From contig JAJPKQ010000017.1 in the NCBI GenBank assembly GCA_021323635.1, forward strand, positions 186,001-250,000: a stretch of 64,000 nucleotides of DNA, in the 5' to 3' direction. Below the pieces are notes generated by a model that saw only the letters and a list, made by a program, of their open reading frames with translations, searched no databases and was not told the DNA's origin. Source of the DNA: a bacterium. Its GTDB lineage: Bacteria > Actinomycetota > Thermoleophilia > Solirubrobacterales > Solirubrobacteraceae. The first letter of the stretch is position 1; every line of letters starts with the position of its first letter. The position numbers were made by a program, and so were the translations under genes. This document shows positions 34,236 to 42,860 of the stretch, piece after piece.

Positions 34236-34933
34236 CAGGCGGGCCTGCGCAGCTCAAGCACCTCGGCCATGGCGGGCGCGGTCTGCCCGCGCAGCTGCCC
34301 ACGGTCGAGGATCAGCGTGCGCCCCACCGTCGTGGCGAAGGCGTCTGACTCAGCGGTTGCAAAGAGCACCCCCATGCCCCGCCCGGCAAGGGCATCCAGC
34401 AGCCCAAGCGCAGCTTCCTGGCGCAGGCCGGGCAGGCCAAGCAGGGGCTCGTCGAGCAGCAGCACCTTAGGGGCGCAGAGCAGGGCGCGCGCCACCATCG
34501 CGCGCAGGCGCTGCTCTGCGGAGAGCTCGCAGATTGAAAGCGCGCCGATCTCGCCGGCGTCTGCCTGCGCGAGGGCACGTGTCGCAAGCTGCTCTGCGCG
34601 ATCCTGGCGAAGGCCGAAGGCCATCAGGTCTGAGACAAGCAGCGAGCAGACATCGGCGACGGGCGTCGCCAGGGAGAGCTCACGGCAGAGGACAACCTGA
34701 GAGCGGGCGGGGTGCCCGGCCAGCGGGCGCCCTTCAAGGAGCACCTCGCCCTGATCGGCGCGCTCGACCCCGGCAAGGATGCGAAGCAGCGTGCTCTTGC
34801 CCGAGCGTCGCCCTCCCCACAGCGCAACCAGCTCGCCCACTTCAAGCTCCATCGAAACCTGCTCCAAGATCGGCCCTCCGCGCGGCGCGCAGCGACGGGA
34901 GCACGATAGCCCCCGGCACTCAAGCAGGCTCAT
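34235..34933 (-). CDS. Second ABC ATPase with degenerate signature motif
   Basis: 232 residues. Walker A GGRRSGKSTLL and Walker B KVLLLDEPLLGL are good, but the signature that should read LSGGQ is LSAEQ (in ICELSAEQRLRAMVARALL), and the residue of the H-loop (normally His) falls in FATAESDAF without His. It may bind ATP with low or no turnover and form a heterodimer with the canonical ATPase next door, giving one working site. Overlaps the PadR gene by 4 bases and abuts the canonical ATPase gene. Confidence 0.85.
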   Translation of the reverse strand: MSLLECRGLSCSRRCAPRGGPILEQVSMELEVGELVALWGGRRSGKSTLLRILAGVERADQGEVLLEGRPLAGHPARSQVVLCRELSLATPVADVCSLLVSDLMAFGLRQDRAEQLATRALAQADAGEIGALSICELSAEQRLRAMVARALLCAPKVLLLDEPLLGLPGLRQEAALGLLDALAGRGMGVLFATAESDAFATTVGRTLILDRGQLRGQTAPAMAEVLELRRPA

Positions 34934-35589
34934 CGCCGAGCGTCTCCCGGGACCTCTCTTGCTGCCCGTGCCTGCCGCTCGAACTGCGCCCGTGCCAGCG
35001 CCAGGAAGCGCACCACCTCGGCGAGGGCGATCTCGCGCAGCTTGGCAAGCAGATGGGCTTCCACCGCCCCTGCCGGGCTTCCTTCCGCGTGGCGCACAGG
35101 CGCCTTGGCGCTGCTTGCGCGGCGCTTCAGGCAGGCGTGCTCTGCCTCCTCAATCAGCTTCAAGGCATCCTCCTGCTGGCTGGTGAGCAGCCCGCAGGTC
35201 TGGCGCAGCAGCAACGAGGCACTGCGCTCCAGGTCCCCAAACTCCACGCGCAGGTGCTGCGCGTAAGCGGCGAGGCCCTGCTCGGTTGCGCGGAAGGGCG
35301 TCTTTTGAATGCCGCGCGCCGAGCTCCCGGCGGGCTCGGGGGGCAGCGCTTCGATCAGACCACGACGCTCGAGCGAGGTGAGTGCCTTGTAGACGTAGGA
35401 GGGGTCGTTCAGCGCGAGCAGGCCGTCGTAGTGGGCATCGAAGCGCTTGATGAGGTCATAGCCGTGCCCTGACCTCTCGATCACCAGCCCCAGCAGCGCC
35501 CACGTGAGCGCGGATTGGATCGGGGCAAGGCGCTCTTCGACCTCTTGGGGAGAAGCCAAGCGCCGGTTGCCTGCTCGCCTGCTCTGCAT
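34930..35589 (-). CDS. PadR-family transcriptional regulator
   Basis: 219 residues. Winged helix LTWALLGLVIERSGHGYDLI, DPSYVYKALTSLERRGLIEA, then a C-terminal dimerisation helix region rich in Leu and Glu. First gene of the padR-ABC-ABC-FtsX operon, with ribosome binding site AGGAGG at 35595-35600. PadR regulators of this arrangement usually repress their own transporter operon and release on binding the exported compound. The start ATG at 35589 is well supported. Confidence 0.9.
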   Translation of the reverse strand: MQSRRAGNRRLASPQEVEERLAPIQSALTWALLGLVIERSGHGYDLIKRFDAHYDGLLALNDPSYVYKALTSLERRGLIEALPPEPAGSSARGIQKTPFRATEQGLAAYAQHLRVEFGDLERSASLLLRQTCGLLTSQQEDALKLIEEAEHACLKRRASSAKAPVRHAEGSPAGAVEAHLLAKLREIALAEVVRFLALARAQFERQARAAREVPGDARR

Positions 35590-35682
35590 CGCATCCTCCT
35601 ATGTGATCTGCGAACCGCCTGTGCGTGATCCTGCCCACCGACCCTGCCGCCTGCTGGCCGGCACACGTGCCAGAGAAGCTAC

Positions 35683-35711
35683 ACCCTAGCCCGCCACATT
35701 TCATCTGTCAA
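35683..35711 (-). promoter_or_regulatory. Promoter of the padR-ABC-FtsX operon
   Basis: On the minus strand, perfect -35 TTGACA (35706-35711) and -10-like TAGGGT (35683-35688) separated by 17 bases. Between the promoter and the padR start a near-palindrome GGCACGTGTGCC (35660-35671) is a candidate PadR operator. Confidence 0.55.
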
Positions 35712-35855
35712 TAAGGGACGCCGACCACTATGCATCGTCGACCACTGTGCACAGACAGACGGCAGCAGGGCAGCGCGCATGGCGGGCTCACCTGGCGCCT
35801 AGGACAGGCGCAGCTTGACCGCAGAGCAGCTGTGCGGCGCGGCGATGGCAAGGTC

Positions 35856-36380
35856 TCACAGCCACTCGATGCGCCCGGCCAGCTCATCTGCGCCAAGCTC
35901 GATCAGGGCGCTGCGGCGGATTGCCAGGTACTCGCCGCCTTGGAGCGAGAGCCAATGTACCTGGCGCTCCTGGGGATCGACGATCAGCAGCTCCTCGACG
36001 CCGTGGGCGGCATAGAAGGGTAGCTTCGCCCAGGTCTCATCATCCGGGGAGACGATCTCAATCGCCAGCGCAACGGTCCTGTGCAGCGCCGTCGAGCCAT
36101 CCACCGGCGGGCGCAGCAGCGCGCAGTCGGGCACGCGGTAGTCTTCCGCAGTCCCGATGCCGACCTCCTGCACAATCGCACGCAGACCGGCCGCTCGAGC
36201 CGGCGCGTCAAGCAGGACGGCAAGCTGCTGCGCGAGCTCCTGATGGCCGTAGGCGGGCGGAGGGTTCATGTGCAGCACACCCTCCCACAGCTCGTCGCGG
36301 CGATCGAGCCCAAGGCGACGCCGGCGCTCGCGCAGGCGGGCCAGCTCGACGGGCTCGGGATCACGGATCAGCGTGGTCAT
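35856..36380 (-). CDS. Uma2/DUF820 family putative nuclease
   Basis: 174 residues. Restriction-endonuclease-like fold: DELWEGVLHMNPPPAYGHQE near the N-terminus, PDCALLRP and the ALAIEIVSPDD segment carry the acidic residues of the PD-(D/E)XK site, and YAAHGVEELLIVDPQ follows. The family is common in cyanobacteria and actinobacteria, and its function is not established. Single gene; about 265 bases upstream of the padR promoter region are otherwise empty. Confidence 0.85.
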   Translation of the reverse strand: MTTLIRDPEPVELARLRERRRRLGLDRRDELWEGVLHMNPPPAYGHQELAQQLAVLLDAPARAAGLRAIVQEVGIGTAEDYRVPDCALLRPPVDGSTALHRTVALAIEIVSPDDETWAKLPFYAAHGVEELLIVDPQERQVHWLSLQGGEYLAIRRSALIELGADELAGRIEWL

Positions 36381-36432
36381 CTACAGCAGAGGCTAGCGAC
36401 GAGCGCCAGGCGCCCGGCACGGCGTCGCTCGA

Positions 36433-36885
36433 TCAGGGCGCGACGGCGCTCCGGCGCAGCGCATCAGCGACGATCAGCGCGTGATCAAAGGCCAGCGCGG
36501 GCAGTCGATCGACCGGCCACCAGCGTGCTCGGCTGGCGTCATCGCCACCACGCACTTCCGGCTCGCCCTCGAGCCGGGCGAGATAGACGATCGAGACCGT
36601 CCAGCCGCGCGGGTCGCGCCCGGGGGTGTCGTAGACGCCAAGCAGCGCCAGCGGCGCGCCGGCGCTATCCCAGCGCAGGTCAAGGGCGGTCTCCTCCGCG
36701 AGCTCACGCAGCGCCGCCGCGGAGACCCTCTCGCCTTCCTCGACAAAGCCGCCCGGCAGCGCCCAGGCGCCCACATAGGGATCATGCGCGCGCTGCACGA
36801 GCAGCAGCGAGGCTCCAGAGGCCCCGCTGCCGAGCGCCACGACATCGACAGTCAGCGCCGGGCGGGGATGGGCGTGGAGCTCCAC
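36433..36885 (-). CDS. NUDIX hydrolase
   Basis: About 150 residues from GTG at 36885 (VELHAHPRPALTVDVVAL). The Nudix box reads GGFVEEGERVSAAALRELAE then ETAL, with all metal-binding Glu residues. These enzymes cleave nucleoside diphosphates linked to another moiety (ADP-ribose, NADH or damaged nucleotides). The box ends EETAL instead of EETGL. The ORF is open 39 codons upstream but that part is Arg/Ser-rich and unlike the family. Divergent from the acyl-CoA dehydrogenase. Confidence 0.86.
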   Translation of the reverse strand: MELHAHPRPALTVDVVALGSGASGASLLLVQRAHDPYVGAWALPGGFVEEGERVSAAALRELAEETALDLRWDSAGAPLALLGVYDTPGRDPRGWTVSIVYLARLEGEPEVRGGDDASRARWWPVDRLPALAFDHALIVADALRRSAVAP

Positions 36886-37013
36886 AGCAGCGAGTCTATG
36901 CCCCGCTGGCGGCGACCGGCTCCCGTGCGCCGGCGCCCAGACACCGCGAGCGCGCGCCGCATGCGAGGATTGGGTGCTTCGGCTACCCGTAGCGCCCTTC
37001 AAAGGAGGTAACG

Positions 37014-38240
37014 ATGGACTTCGAGCTCTCTGAGCGTGGCAAGGACTACCGCGAGCGCCTGCTCGCCTTCATGGAGGAGCGCGTCTACCCGGCCGAGCAG
37101 GAGTGGATCGATGCGATGCGCTCCGCCTCCTCCCCCTACATCCACCCTCCGATCATCGAGGAGCTCAAGGTCGAGGCCAGGCGCCGCGGGCTGTGGAACC
37201 TCTTCCTTCCCGATGCCGAGGAGGGCGCCGGCCTCACCAACCTCGAGTACGCCCCGTTGGCGGAGATCATGGGCCGCACCAAGATCGCCTCCGAGGTCTG
37301 CAACTGCTCCGCACCGGACACGGGCAACATGGAGGTGCTCCATCAGTTCGGATCGCCCGAGCAGAAGCAGCGCTGGCTGCGTCCGCTGCTCGACGGCGAG
37401 ATCCGCTCCGCGTTCGCGATGACCGAGCCCGACGTCGCCTCCTCGGACGCGACCAACATCGGCATGCGCATCGTCCGTGACGGTGACCACTACGTCCTCA
37501 ACGGCCGCAAGTGGTGGACCTCAAACGCCATGCACCCACACCTGAAGATCCTGATCGTGATGGGCAAGACCGATCCCGATGCGCCCACCTACCAGCAGCA
37601 GTCGATGATCCTGGTGCCGATCGACACCCCGGGTGTGCGGATCGTGCGCGACCTGCCCGTCTTCGGCTACCGCGACAGCGAGGGCCATGGCGAACTGGAG
37701 TTCAAAGACGTCCGCGTGCCGGCCGAGAACATCATCGCCGGCGAGGGGATGGGCTTTCTGATCGCCCAGGCACGCCTCGGGCCCGGGCGCATCCACCACT
37801 GCATGCGCGCCATCGGCGCCGCCGAGCGCGCGCTCGAGATGATGTGCGAGCGCGCCGACCAGCGCGAGGCCTTCGGCAATCCGGTCTCCCACTACGGCAA
37901 CATCCGCGACTGGATCGCCGAGAGCCGCATCGAGCTGGAGATGGCGCGGCTGCTGGTGCTCAAGACAGCATGGCTGATGGACACCGTCGGCAACCAGCAC
38001 GCGCGCATCGAGATCTCTGGGATCAAGTTCGCCATCCCCAAAGTCGTCCTGAAGATCATCGACCGTGCCATCCAGGTTCACGGCGGCGGTGGCGTCTGCG
38101 ACGACTTCCCGCTCGCGGCGATGTACGCGCACATCCGCACGCTGCGCCTGGCCGACGGCCCAGACGAGGTGCACAAGCTCTCGCTGGCGCGCCAGGAGCT
38201 GCGCCGCCAGCGCGAGCGCCGGGGGGACCTGAGGCGGTGA
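37014..38240 (+). CDS. Acyl-CoA dehydrogenase
   Basis: 408 residues, strong ribosome binding site AAAGGAGGT just before ATG. FAD-dependent alpha,beta-dehydrogenation of acyl-CoA. Conserved [19 protein letters not shown]-binding segment, [20 protein letters not shown], and the terminal [17 protein letters not shown]. The active-site base in most family members is Glu; at the matching place, near [13 protein letters not shown], this family version (ACAD10/11-like) uses another acidic residue, so subfamily is uncertain. It overlaps the carboxyltransferase gene by 4 bases, suggesting a shared branched-chain or propionyl-CoA route. Confidence 0.92.
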   Translation: MDFELSERGKDYRERLLAFMEERVYPAEQEWIDAMRSASSPYIHPPIIEELKVEARRRGLWNLFLPDAEEGAGLTNLEYAPLAEIMGRTKIASEVCNCSAPDTGNMEVLHQFGSPEQKQRWLRPLLDGEIRSAFAMTEPDVASSDATNIGMRIVRDGDHYVLNGRKWWTSNAMHPHLKILIVMGKTDPDAPTYQQQSMILVPIDTPGVRIVRDLPVFGYRDSEGHGELEFKDVRVPAENIIAGEGMGFLIAQARLGPGRIHHCMRAIGAAERALEMMCERADQREAFGNPVSHYGNIRDWIAESRIELEMARLLVLKTAWLMDTVGNQHARIEISGIKFAIPKVVLKIIDRAIQVHGGGGVCDDFPLAAMYAHIRTLRLADGPDEVHKLSLARQELRRQRERRGDLRR

Positions 38241-39802
38241 GCGCGCCCGGCGCGGAGGACACGAGCGACTCGTCCGCTGCGCTTCAGGAGCTCATGGAGC
38301 GCGCCGCGCTGCTTGCCGACGAGGAGCGCCCGCAGGCGATCGCCCGCCGCCATCAAAGCGGCGCACGCAGCGCGCGCGAGAACATCGCCGATCTGCTCGA
38401 CGAGGGCAGCTTCGTCGAGTACGGGCGCTTTGCGATCGCGGCCCAGCGTGCCCGGCGCCCGCTACAAGAGCTGATCGAGCGCACGCCGGCCGACGGCCTG
38501 ATCGCGGGGATCGGGACGGTCAACGGCAAGCACTTCGGCGAGCGCGCGCGCTGCGCGGTCTTAGCCTACGACTACACCGTCCTTGCGGGCACGCAGGGCG
38601 CGATCGGCCATCGCAAGAAGGATCGCCTCTTTGAGCTGATCGCGCGCATGCGGCTGCCAACCGTCTTCTTTACAGAGGGCGGCGGTGGGCGCCCCGGGGA
38701 CACCGACTTCGCTGTCGTCTCCGCGCTCGATGTCCGTGCCTTTGCGCTCTGGGCTCGCCTTGCGGGCGTGGCGCCCCGGATCGCAATCGTCGCGGGCCAC
38801 TGCTTTGCCGGCAACGCGGTCATAGCCGGCTGCTCAGACCTGATCATCGCGACGCAGAGCAGCCATCTCGGCATGGGCGGGCCGGCGATGATCGCCGGCG
38901 GCGGCCTCGGCGAGGTGGCGCCGGAGCAGATCGGTCCACTCGCCGTGCAGAGCGCCAACGGCGTCGTCGATGTCGCGGTTGAGGATGAGCGCGAGGCGGT
39001 CGCGGCGGCCAAGCGCCTGCTCTCCTACTTCCAGGGCACCATGCCCGCCGGCGAGGAGCCCCCGCAGGAGACGCTGCGTGCGGCGGTCCCCGAGCGTGAG
39101 CGACGCGCCTACGAGGTTGCGCCCATCATCGAGACGATCTGCGACCCTCGCTCGGTCACCTTCCTGCAGGAGCGCTACGCGCCTGAGCTTGCAATCGCGC
39201 TGGGTCGCGTGCGGGGGCGCGCGATCGGCCTGATCGCCAACAACACCATGCATATGGCTGGCGCCCTCACCAGCAACGCATCGCTTAAGGGCGCGCGCTT
39301 CCTAGAGCTCTGCAACAACTTCGGCATCCCGGTGCTCTCGCTGATCGACACCCCCGGCTTCATGGTCGGGCCGGCAGCCGAGCAAGGCGGTCTCGTACGC
39401 CACGCCTCCCGTCTGCTGCTCGCCGGCGCCGCGCTGCAGGTGCCCTTGATCGCGGTCATCCTGCGACGCGGCTACGGCCTGGGCGCCCAGGCGATGGCGG
39501 GCGGCTCGCTGCATGAGCCCCTGCTCACGCTCGCCTGGCCTGGCGCGCACCTCGGGCCGATGGGCCTCGAGGGCGCCGTGCGTCTTGCCCTGCGCAAGGA
39601 GCTTGGAGCGATCGAGCAGGAGGGAGAGCGCGAGCAGCGCGTGCGCGCCCTGACCCAAGCCGCGCGCGAGAACGCCAAGGCGCTCAACGCAGCGGCGCTG
39701 TTTGAGATCGATGATGTGATCGACCCGGCCCAGACGCGCTCCCTGATAGCCCAGACGCTCGAGGCGGCCTCCGCGGGCATAGGCACCCGCGCAACACCGT
39801 GA
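38237..39802 (+). CDS. Acyl-CoA carboxylase carboxyltransferase subunit
   Basis: 521 residues from GTG at 38237, overlapping the dehydrogenase stop by 4 bases (GTGA). Carboxyltransferase of the acetyl/propionyl/methylcrotonyl-CoA type: both N and C crotonase halves are present ([20 protein letters not shown]; then [20 protein letters not shown] and [15 protein letters not shown]). It moves CO2 from carboxybiotin to acyl-CoA. The biotin carboxylase/carrier chain it needs is not in the window. Linkage to acyl-CoA dehydrogenase suggests leucine or branched-chain breakdown, as inference. Confidence 0.9.
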   Translation: MSAPGAEDTSDSSAALQELMERAALLADEERPQAIARRHQSGARSARENIADLLDEGSFVEYGRFAIAAQRARRPLQELIERTPADGLIAGIGTVNGKHFGERARCAVLAYDYTVLAGTQGAIGHRKKDRLFELIARMRLPTVFFTEGGGGRPGDTDFAVVSALDVRAFALWARLAGVAPRIAIVAGHCFAGNAVIAGCSDLIIATQSSHLGMGGPAMIAGGGLGEVAPEQIGPLAVQSANGVVDVAVEDEREAVAAAKRLLSYFQGTMPAGEEPPQETLRAAVPERERRAYEVAPIIETICDPRSVTFLQERYAPELAIALGRVRGRAIGLIANNTMHMAGALTSNASLKGARFLELCNNFGIPVLSLIDTPGFMVGPAAEQGGLVRHASRLLLAGAALQVPLIAVILRRGYGLGAQAMAGGSLHEPLLTLAWPGAHLGPMGLEGAVRLALRKELGAIEQEGEREQRVRALTQAARENAKALNAAALFEIDDVIDPAQTRSLIAQTLEAASAGIGTRATP

Positions 39803-39904
39803 CACCCTCCGTCCGGCTGTTCGTTTAGGCTGCCTTTATCGGCCTGTCGCGGCGATCGGGTCGACCTCCGCGGCAGCATCAACATCAAGACAGGAGGAAG
39901 TCAG

Positions 39905-40681
39905 ATGCTCAAGCGCTCACGCGCGATCGCGCCCGCGCTGCTGGTCGCCTTGCTGCTGCTGCCGGCGGCAAACGCGCTCGCTGCCCCCCAATACGTCGCC
40001 CTCGGCGACTCCTACTCGGCAGGGGTGGGGTCGCGGGTCTTCTATGAAGAAACCTGCTTCCGCTCGCCCGACGCCTACCCGCCGCTGATCGCCTCCGCGC
40101 GCGGCTACGCGCTCTCCTTCGAGGCCTGCTCGGGCGCGACAACGAAGGAAGTGAACGAAAAGCAGCTCGGCCCGCTGAGCTCCTCGACAAGCCTCGTGAC
40201 GATCACCATCGGCGGCAACGACGCTGGCTTCTCGGAAGTGATGCTGAGCTGCGCGCTCTACTACTTCACCTGCCAGGAATCGATCGAAGAAGCCGACTAC
40301 TTCATCCGCTACAGCCTGCCGGGGCTGCTGAACACCACCTACAGCGACATCCGCGCCCGCGCCGGCAATGCGCGCGTGGTGGTGCTCGGCTACCCGCACC
40401 TCTTCACCTCGAGCGGAACGACGTGCAACTTCAACCTGCTCACTTCAGAACACGAGAAGGAGCTGAACAGCACCGCGAACATCCTCGATCAGGTGATCTC
40501 TGAACGCGCCGCCGCCCACGGCTTCACCTTTGTCGATCCGCGCAAGGACTTTGAAGCGCACGAGGTCTGCTCCTCCTCGGAATGGCTCAATGGCCAGTCC
40601 TGGCCATTGCGCGAAAGCTACCATCCAAACCAGGCTGGCTATCGCGTCTTCCAGTCGCTGATCGAAGCGGCGCTGCCCTAG
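39905..40681 (+). CDS. Secreted GDSL/SGNH esterase
   Basis: 258 residues with a signal peptide (hydrophobic core about 8-25, likely cut after ALA). SGNH motifs: GDSYSAG with nucleophile Ser36, the TITIGGNDAGF block (Gly and Asn), and ESYHPNQAGY with His and Asp-equivalent near the C-terminus. Several Cys pairs suggest disulfides. This resembles secreted lipase/esterases of Streptomyces (SCO lipase type). Good ribosome binding site CAGGAGGAAG. A strong hairpin follows the stop. Confidence 0.92.
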   Translation: MLKRSRAIAPALLVALLLLPAANALAAPQYVALGDSYSAGVGSRVFYEETCFRSPDAYPPLIASARGYALSFEACSGATTKEVNEKQLGPLSSSTSLVTITIGGNDAGFSEVMLSCALYYFTCQESIEEADYFIRYSLPGLLNTTYSDIRARAGNARVVVLGYPHLFTSSGTTCNFNLLTSEHEKELNSTANILDQVISERAAAHGFTFVDPRKDFEAHEVCSSSEWLNGQSWPLRESYHPNQAGYRVFQSLIEAALP

Positions 40682-40692
40682 CGCCATCCACG

Positions 40693-40725
40693 GGCCGCCC
40701 GGGCGCGCGACGCGCCCGGGCGGCC
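40693..40725. terminator. Strong hairpin after the esterase gene
   Basis: Inverted repeat with 15-bp arms (40693-40707 and 40711-40725) around CGA, immediately after the esterase stop and two bases before the end of the convergent DUF190 gene, so it probably ends both transcripts. Confidence 0.78.
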
Positions 40726-40727
40726 GC

Positions 40728-41798
40728 TCAGCGCACGGGCAGCGAGGGCGCTGAGCCTGAGCCTGGCAGGCCGGGCAGGTGCAGCACCGGCACCAGCTCG
40801 CTCGTCACCAGGCCATGATCGCGCGTGATGCGATCGATCAGCCTTAGCTCCTCCCCCGCTCGCTCGGGCGGTGCGATCGCGATCGTCAGCGCCGGCGCGT
40901 GGCGGCGGATGCCAAAGTGCCGCTCGCCATGGGGAGGGCGCGCGCCATGGAATCCATAGACGCCGCCGAGCATCGTCGCGCCTGGCGCACCGGAGCTGCG
41001 CAGCGCCGCGATCAGCGCCCGGTGCAGCGGGCGCGAGTCGCCTCGGGCCGCGCGTGAGGCATAGACGGTGAGCTTCCGCCACAGCGCCCTCCCCCGCTCG
41101 TCGCGCTCAGGGCGCCGGTCGGGGTCTTCAAGCAGCAGCCCCTCGCGCTTGCAGATCCGCACGCGCTCGAGAGTCATCAGCGGGTTCGCCAAGCACGCCC
41201 GCAGCGTCGCTGCCGCCGCAGCGATGCTCTCGACCCCCCCGACGGAGATCAGCATCATCGGCACGGAGGCGTTGCGAGCTACCAGGCGCGCCCGCGACCT
41301 GCGCCCGTGCAGCGTCCCGTCCACGCCCAGCAGCGCGCTCGCCCCGTCGGCGCCTGAGCGCTGCAGTGCTTCGCTGAGCGCGCGGTATGCGGGCACCGAC
41401 CCGCAGCGCTCGCGCCGCCCGAAGTAGACGGTCAGCTTAACCTCCTCACCGAGCGCCGCCTCCAGCTCGCGCTGCGTGATCGCCTCATCGAGCAGCTGCG
41501 CGCGCTCGAGCGTCAGGATGCCGTTGCCCATCAGCGCCGCTGCATCATCTGCAAGCGCCTCGATGCGCTCTTTGCGATCGAGCGCGAGGGCGACCACCGG
41601 CAGATCTTCGGAGAGCGTGAGCGAGCGCTCGCTGTGAGCGCTGCGCATGCGGCCAAAGCCATCGCTGCCGCGCAGGAGCACGCTTGCGGCAGCCCCGTGC
41701 TCGGCAAAGAGCTCAAGCAGCACGTCGCCCAGCAGCCGCCTGCCGCAGCGATCGCGCTCGCTGAAGTAGGCGCTGAGCTTGAGCGCAGGCACGCTCAC
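40728..41798 (-). CDS. Protein of three tandem DUF190 domains
   Basis: 356 residues from GTG at 41798. Three similar units each open with a (V/K)LxxY(F/A) strand and an RxRxG-type turn: LKLSAYFSERDRCGRRLLGD at the start, VKLTVYFGRRERCGSVPAYR in the middle and RKLTVYASRAARGDSRPLHR in the last third; each unit continues with a GA(A/S)xLxGxxG(F/L)xG loop. DUF190 is a P-II-like fold seen beside fluoride exporters and as a cystathionine-linked regulator. It overlaps the second crcB by 4 bases, in the fluoride-riboswitch operon, so it is likely fluoride-related. Confidence 0.82.
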   Translation of the reverse strand: MSVPALKLSAYFSERDRCGRRLLGDVLLELFAEHGAAASVLLRGSDGFGRMRSAHSERSLTLSEDLPVVALALDRKERIEALADDAAALMGNGILTLERAQLLDEAITQRELEAALGEEVKLTVYFGRRERCGSVPAYRALSEALQRSGADGASALLGVDGTLHGRRSRARLVARNASVPMMLISVGGVESIAAAAATLRACLANPLMTLERVRICKREGLLLEDPDRRPERDERGRALWRKLTVYASRAARGDSRPLHRALIAALRSSGAPGATMLGGVYGFHGARPPHGERHFGIRRHAPALTIAIAPPERAGEELRLIDRITRDHGLVTSELVPVLHLPGLPGSGSAPSLPVR

Positions 41799-42154
41799 AG
41801 CGCCGCTCCGAACACGCGGCCGAGCGCAGCCGCCCCAAGACCGCCAAGCATGCTGATCGTGAGGCTCGCAGCGGCGAGCGCAAGCTCGCCGTCCTCCGCC
41901 GAGCGGTAGGTCTCGAGCATCCAGGTCGAGAATGTGGTGTAGGAGCCGAGCGCGGCCGTGCCGGCCAGCAGCAGCGCATCGCCGCTCAGCGAGGCGCCGA
42001 GCAGCAGCCCGAGCAGAAGCGACCCGCTGAGGTTGATCGCAAGCGTGCCCAGCGGCAGGGCGCACCCGCGAGCGATGCGCCAGTCAAGCGCAAAGCGCGC
42101 AAGCGCGCCGCAGCCGCCGAGCAGCGCGACGGCAAGCCACATGAGCGCGCTCAT
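41795..42154 (-). CDS. crcB: Fluoride channel CrcB/Fluc, second copy
   Basis: 119 residues, four helices. Exports fluoride. Motifs GCGALARFALDWR, GTLAINLSGSLLLGLL and GSYTTFSTWMLET, the last being the Phe-box channel segment. The Fluc channel is a dual-topology dimer; many high-GC Gram-positives instead carry two genes that make a heterodimer, as here. Overlaps both neighbours by 4 bases. Confidence 0.93.
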   Translation of the reverse strand: MSALMWLAVALLGGCGALARFALDWRIARGCALPLGTLAINLSGSLLLGLLLGASLSGDALLLAGTAALGSYTTFSTWMLETYRSAEDGELALAAASLTISMLGGLGAAALGRVFGAAL

Positions 42155-42663
42155 CGCAGCGACCCACCCGAGCGCGCCAGGCCGACGGCCAGCCAGATCG
42201 CAAGCAGACCGGCGGTGATGCTCGCAAGCGCGTAGCTGACACCAAGCGCCCAGCGGTGGGCTTCAAGCAGCGCGAGCACCTCCACCTGGAAGGTGGAGAA
42301 GGTGGTGTAGGCGCCGCAGAAGCCTGTCGCGATCAGCGGTCGCGGGTAGGTCGAGAGCGGCAGGCGCTCCTGCAGGCGGGTGGCGATGTAGGCGAGGAGA
42401 AAGGAGCCGGAAGCGTTGATGGCAAAGATCGCCCACGGCCATGACGTTGCTGGTGAAGGAAGCGCGCGGGCTATCCACACCCGTGCAAGCGACCCTGCTG
42501 CGCCGCCTGCGAAAATCGCCGCGACCTCGCGCAGATCAACGGTCGCCGCCGGGCGCCCACCGCGGACGCCCACTGTTCCACGCAGATCCGAACCAGCGCC
42601 CGGCGGGTTCCCCGAGCCCGACCGTTGCTCCCTGCCGCTGTCCATGCTTTCCATCGCTCCCAT
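42151..42663 (-). CDS. crcB: Fluoride channel CrcB/Fluc, first copy
   Basis: 170 residues from ATG 42663, but the first 45 or so residues are Gly/Ser/Arg-rich with no family similarity, so the true start may be nearer VDLREVAAIFAGGAAGSLAR. Family segments: IFAINASGSFLLAYIATRL and FCGAYTTFSTFQVEVLALL. Heterodimer partner of the next gene. It lies 24 bases after the fluoride riboswitch. Confidence 0.92.
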   Translation of the reverse strand: MGAMESMDSGREQRSGSGNPPGAGSDLRGTVGVRGGRPAATVDLREVAAIFAGGAAGSLARVWIARALPSPATSWPWAIFAINASGSFLLAYIATRLQERLPLSTYPRPLIATGFCGAYTTFSTFQVEVLALLEAHRWALGVSYALASITAGLLAIWLAVGLARSGGSLR

Positions 42664-42687
42664 CGCGTCGAGGCTTTACATTCGCGA

Positions 42688-42773
42688 CAGGAGCCATCAG
42701 CCCTTGCGCAGCTTGGGCGGTTTGCCGCCCGCCGTCCGGCGGATCGGGAGCGGACGCCAGGACTCCATCTGGC
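42688..42773 (-). promoter_or_regulatory. Fluoride riboswitch (crcB RNA)
   Basis: On the minus strand, a hairpin GCCAGATGGAGTCCTGGC (42756-42773) carries the GATGGAG-type loop; after a long GC-rich insert comes AAACCGCC, and then GGCTGATGGCTCCTG (42688-42702), the conserved 3' element of crcB RNAs. The loop GGAG can pair with CTCC of the 3' element as the known pseudoknot. It stands right before the tandem crcB genes, the normal target. The central insert is longer than in the compact Thermotoga form. Confidence 0.75.
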
Positions 42774-42860
42774 TTGCGCGATCATAGCCCGTCACTCAAC
42801 ACTCCTCTGCTGGCGCGCCGCGCGTGATCCGCACGTGCAGCGCGCAGCGATCGGGCAGCG

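Noticed and set aside
37511-38236. Extension of the carboxyltransferase frame upstream through the acyl-CoA dehydrogenase
   Set aside because: It is out of frame with the well-conserved dehydrogenase; the GTG at 38237 overlapping the stop is the natural start.
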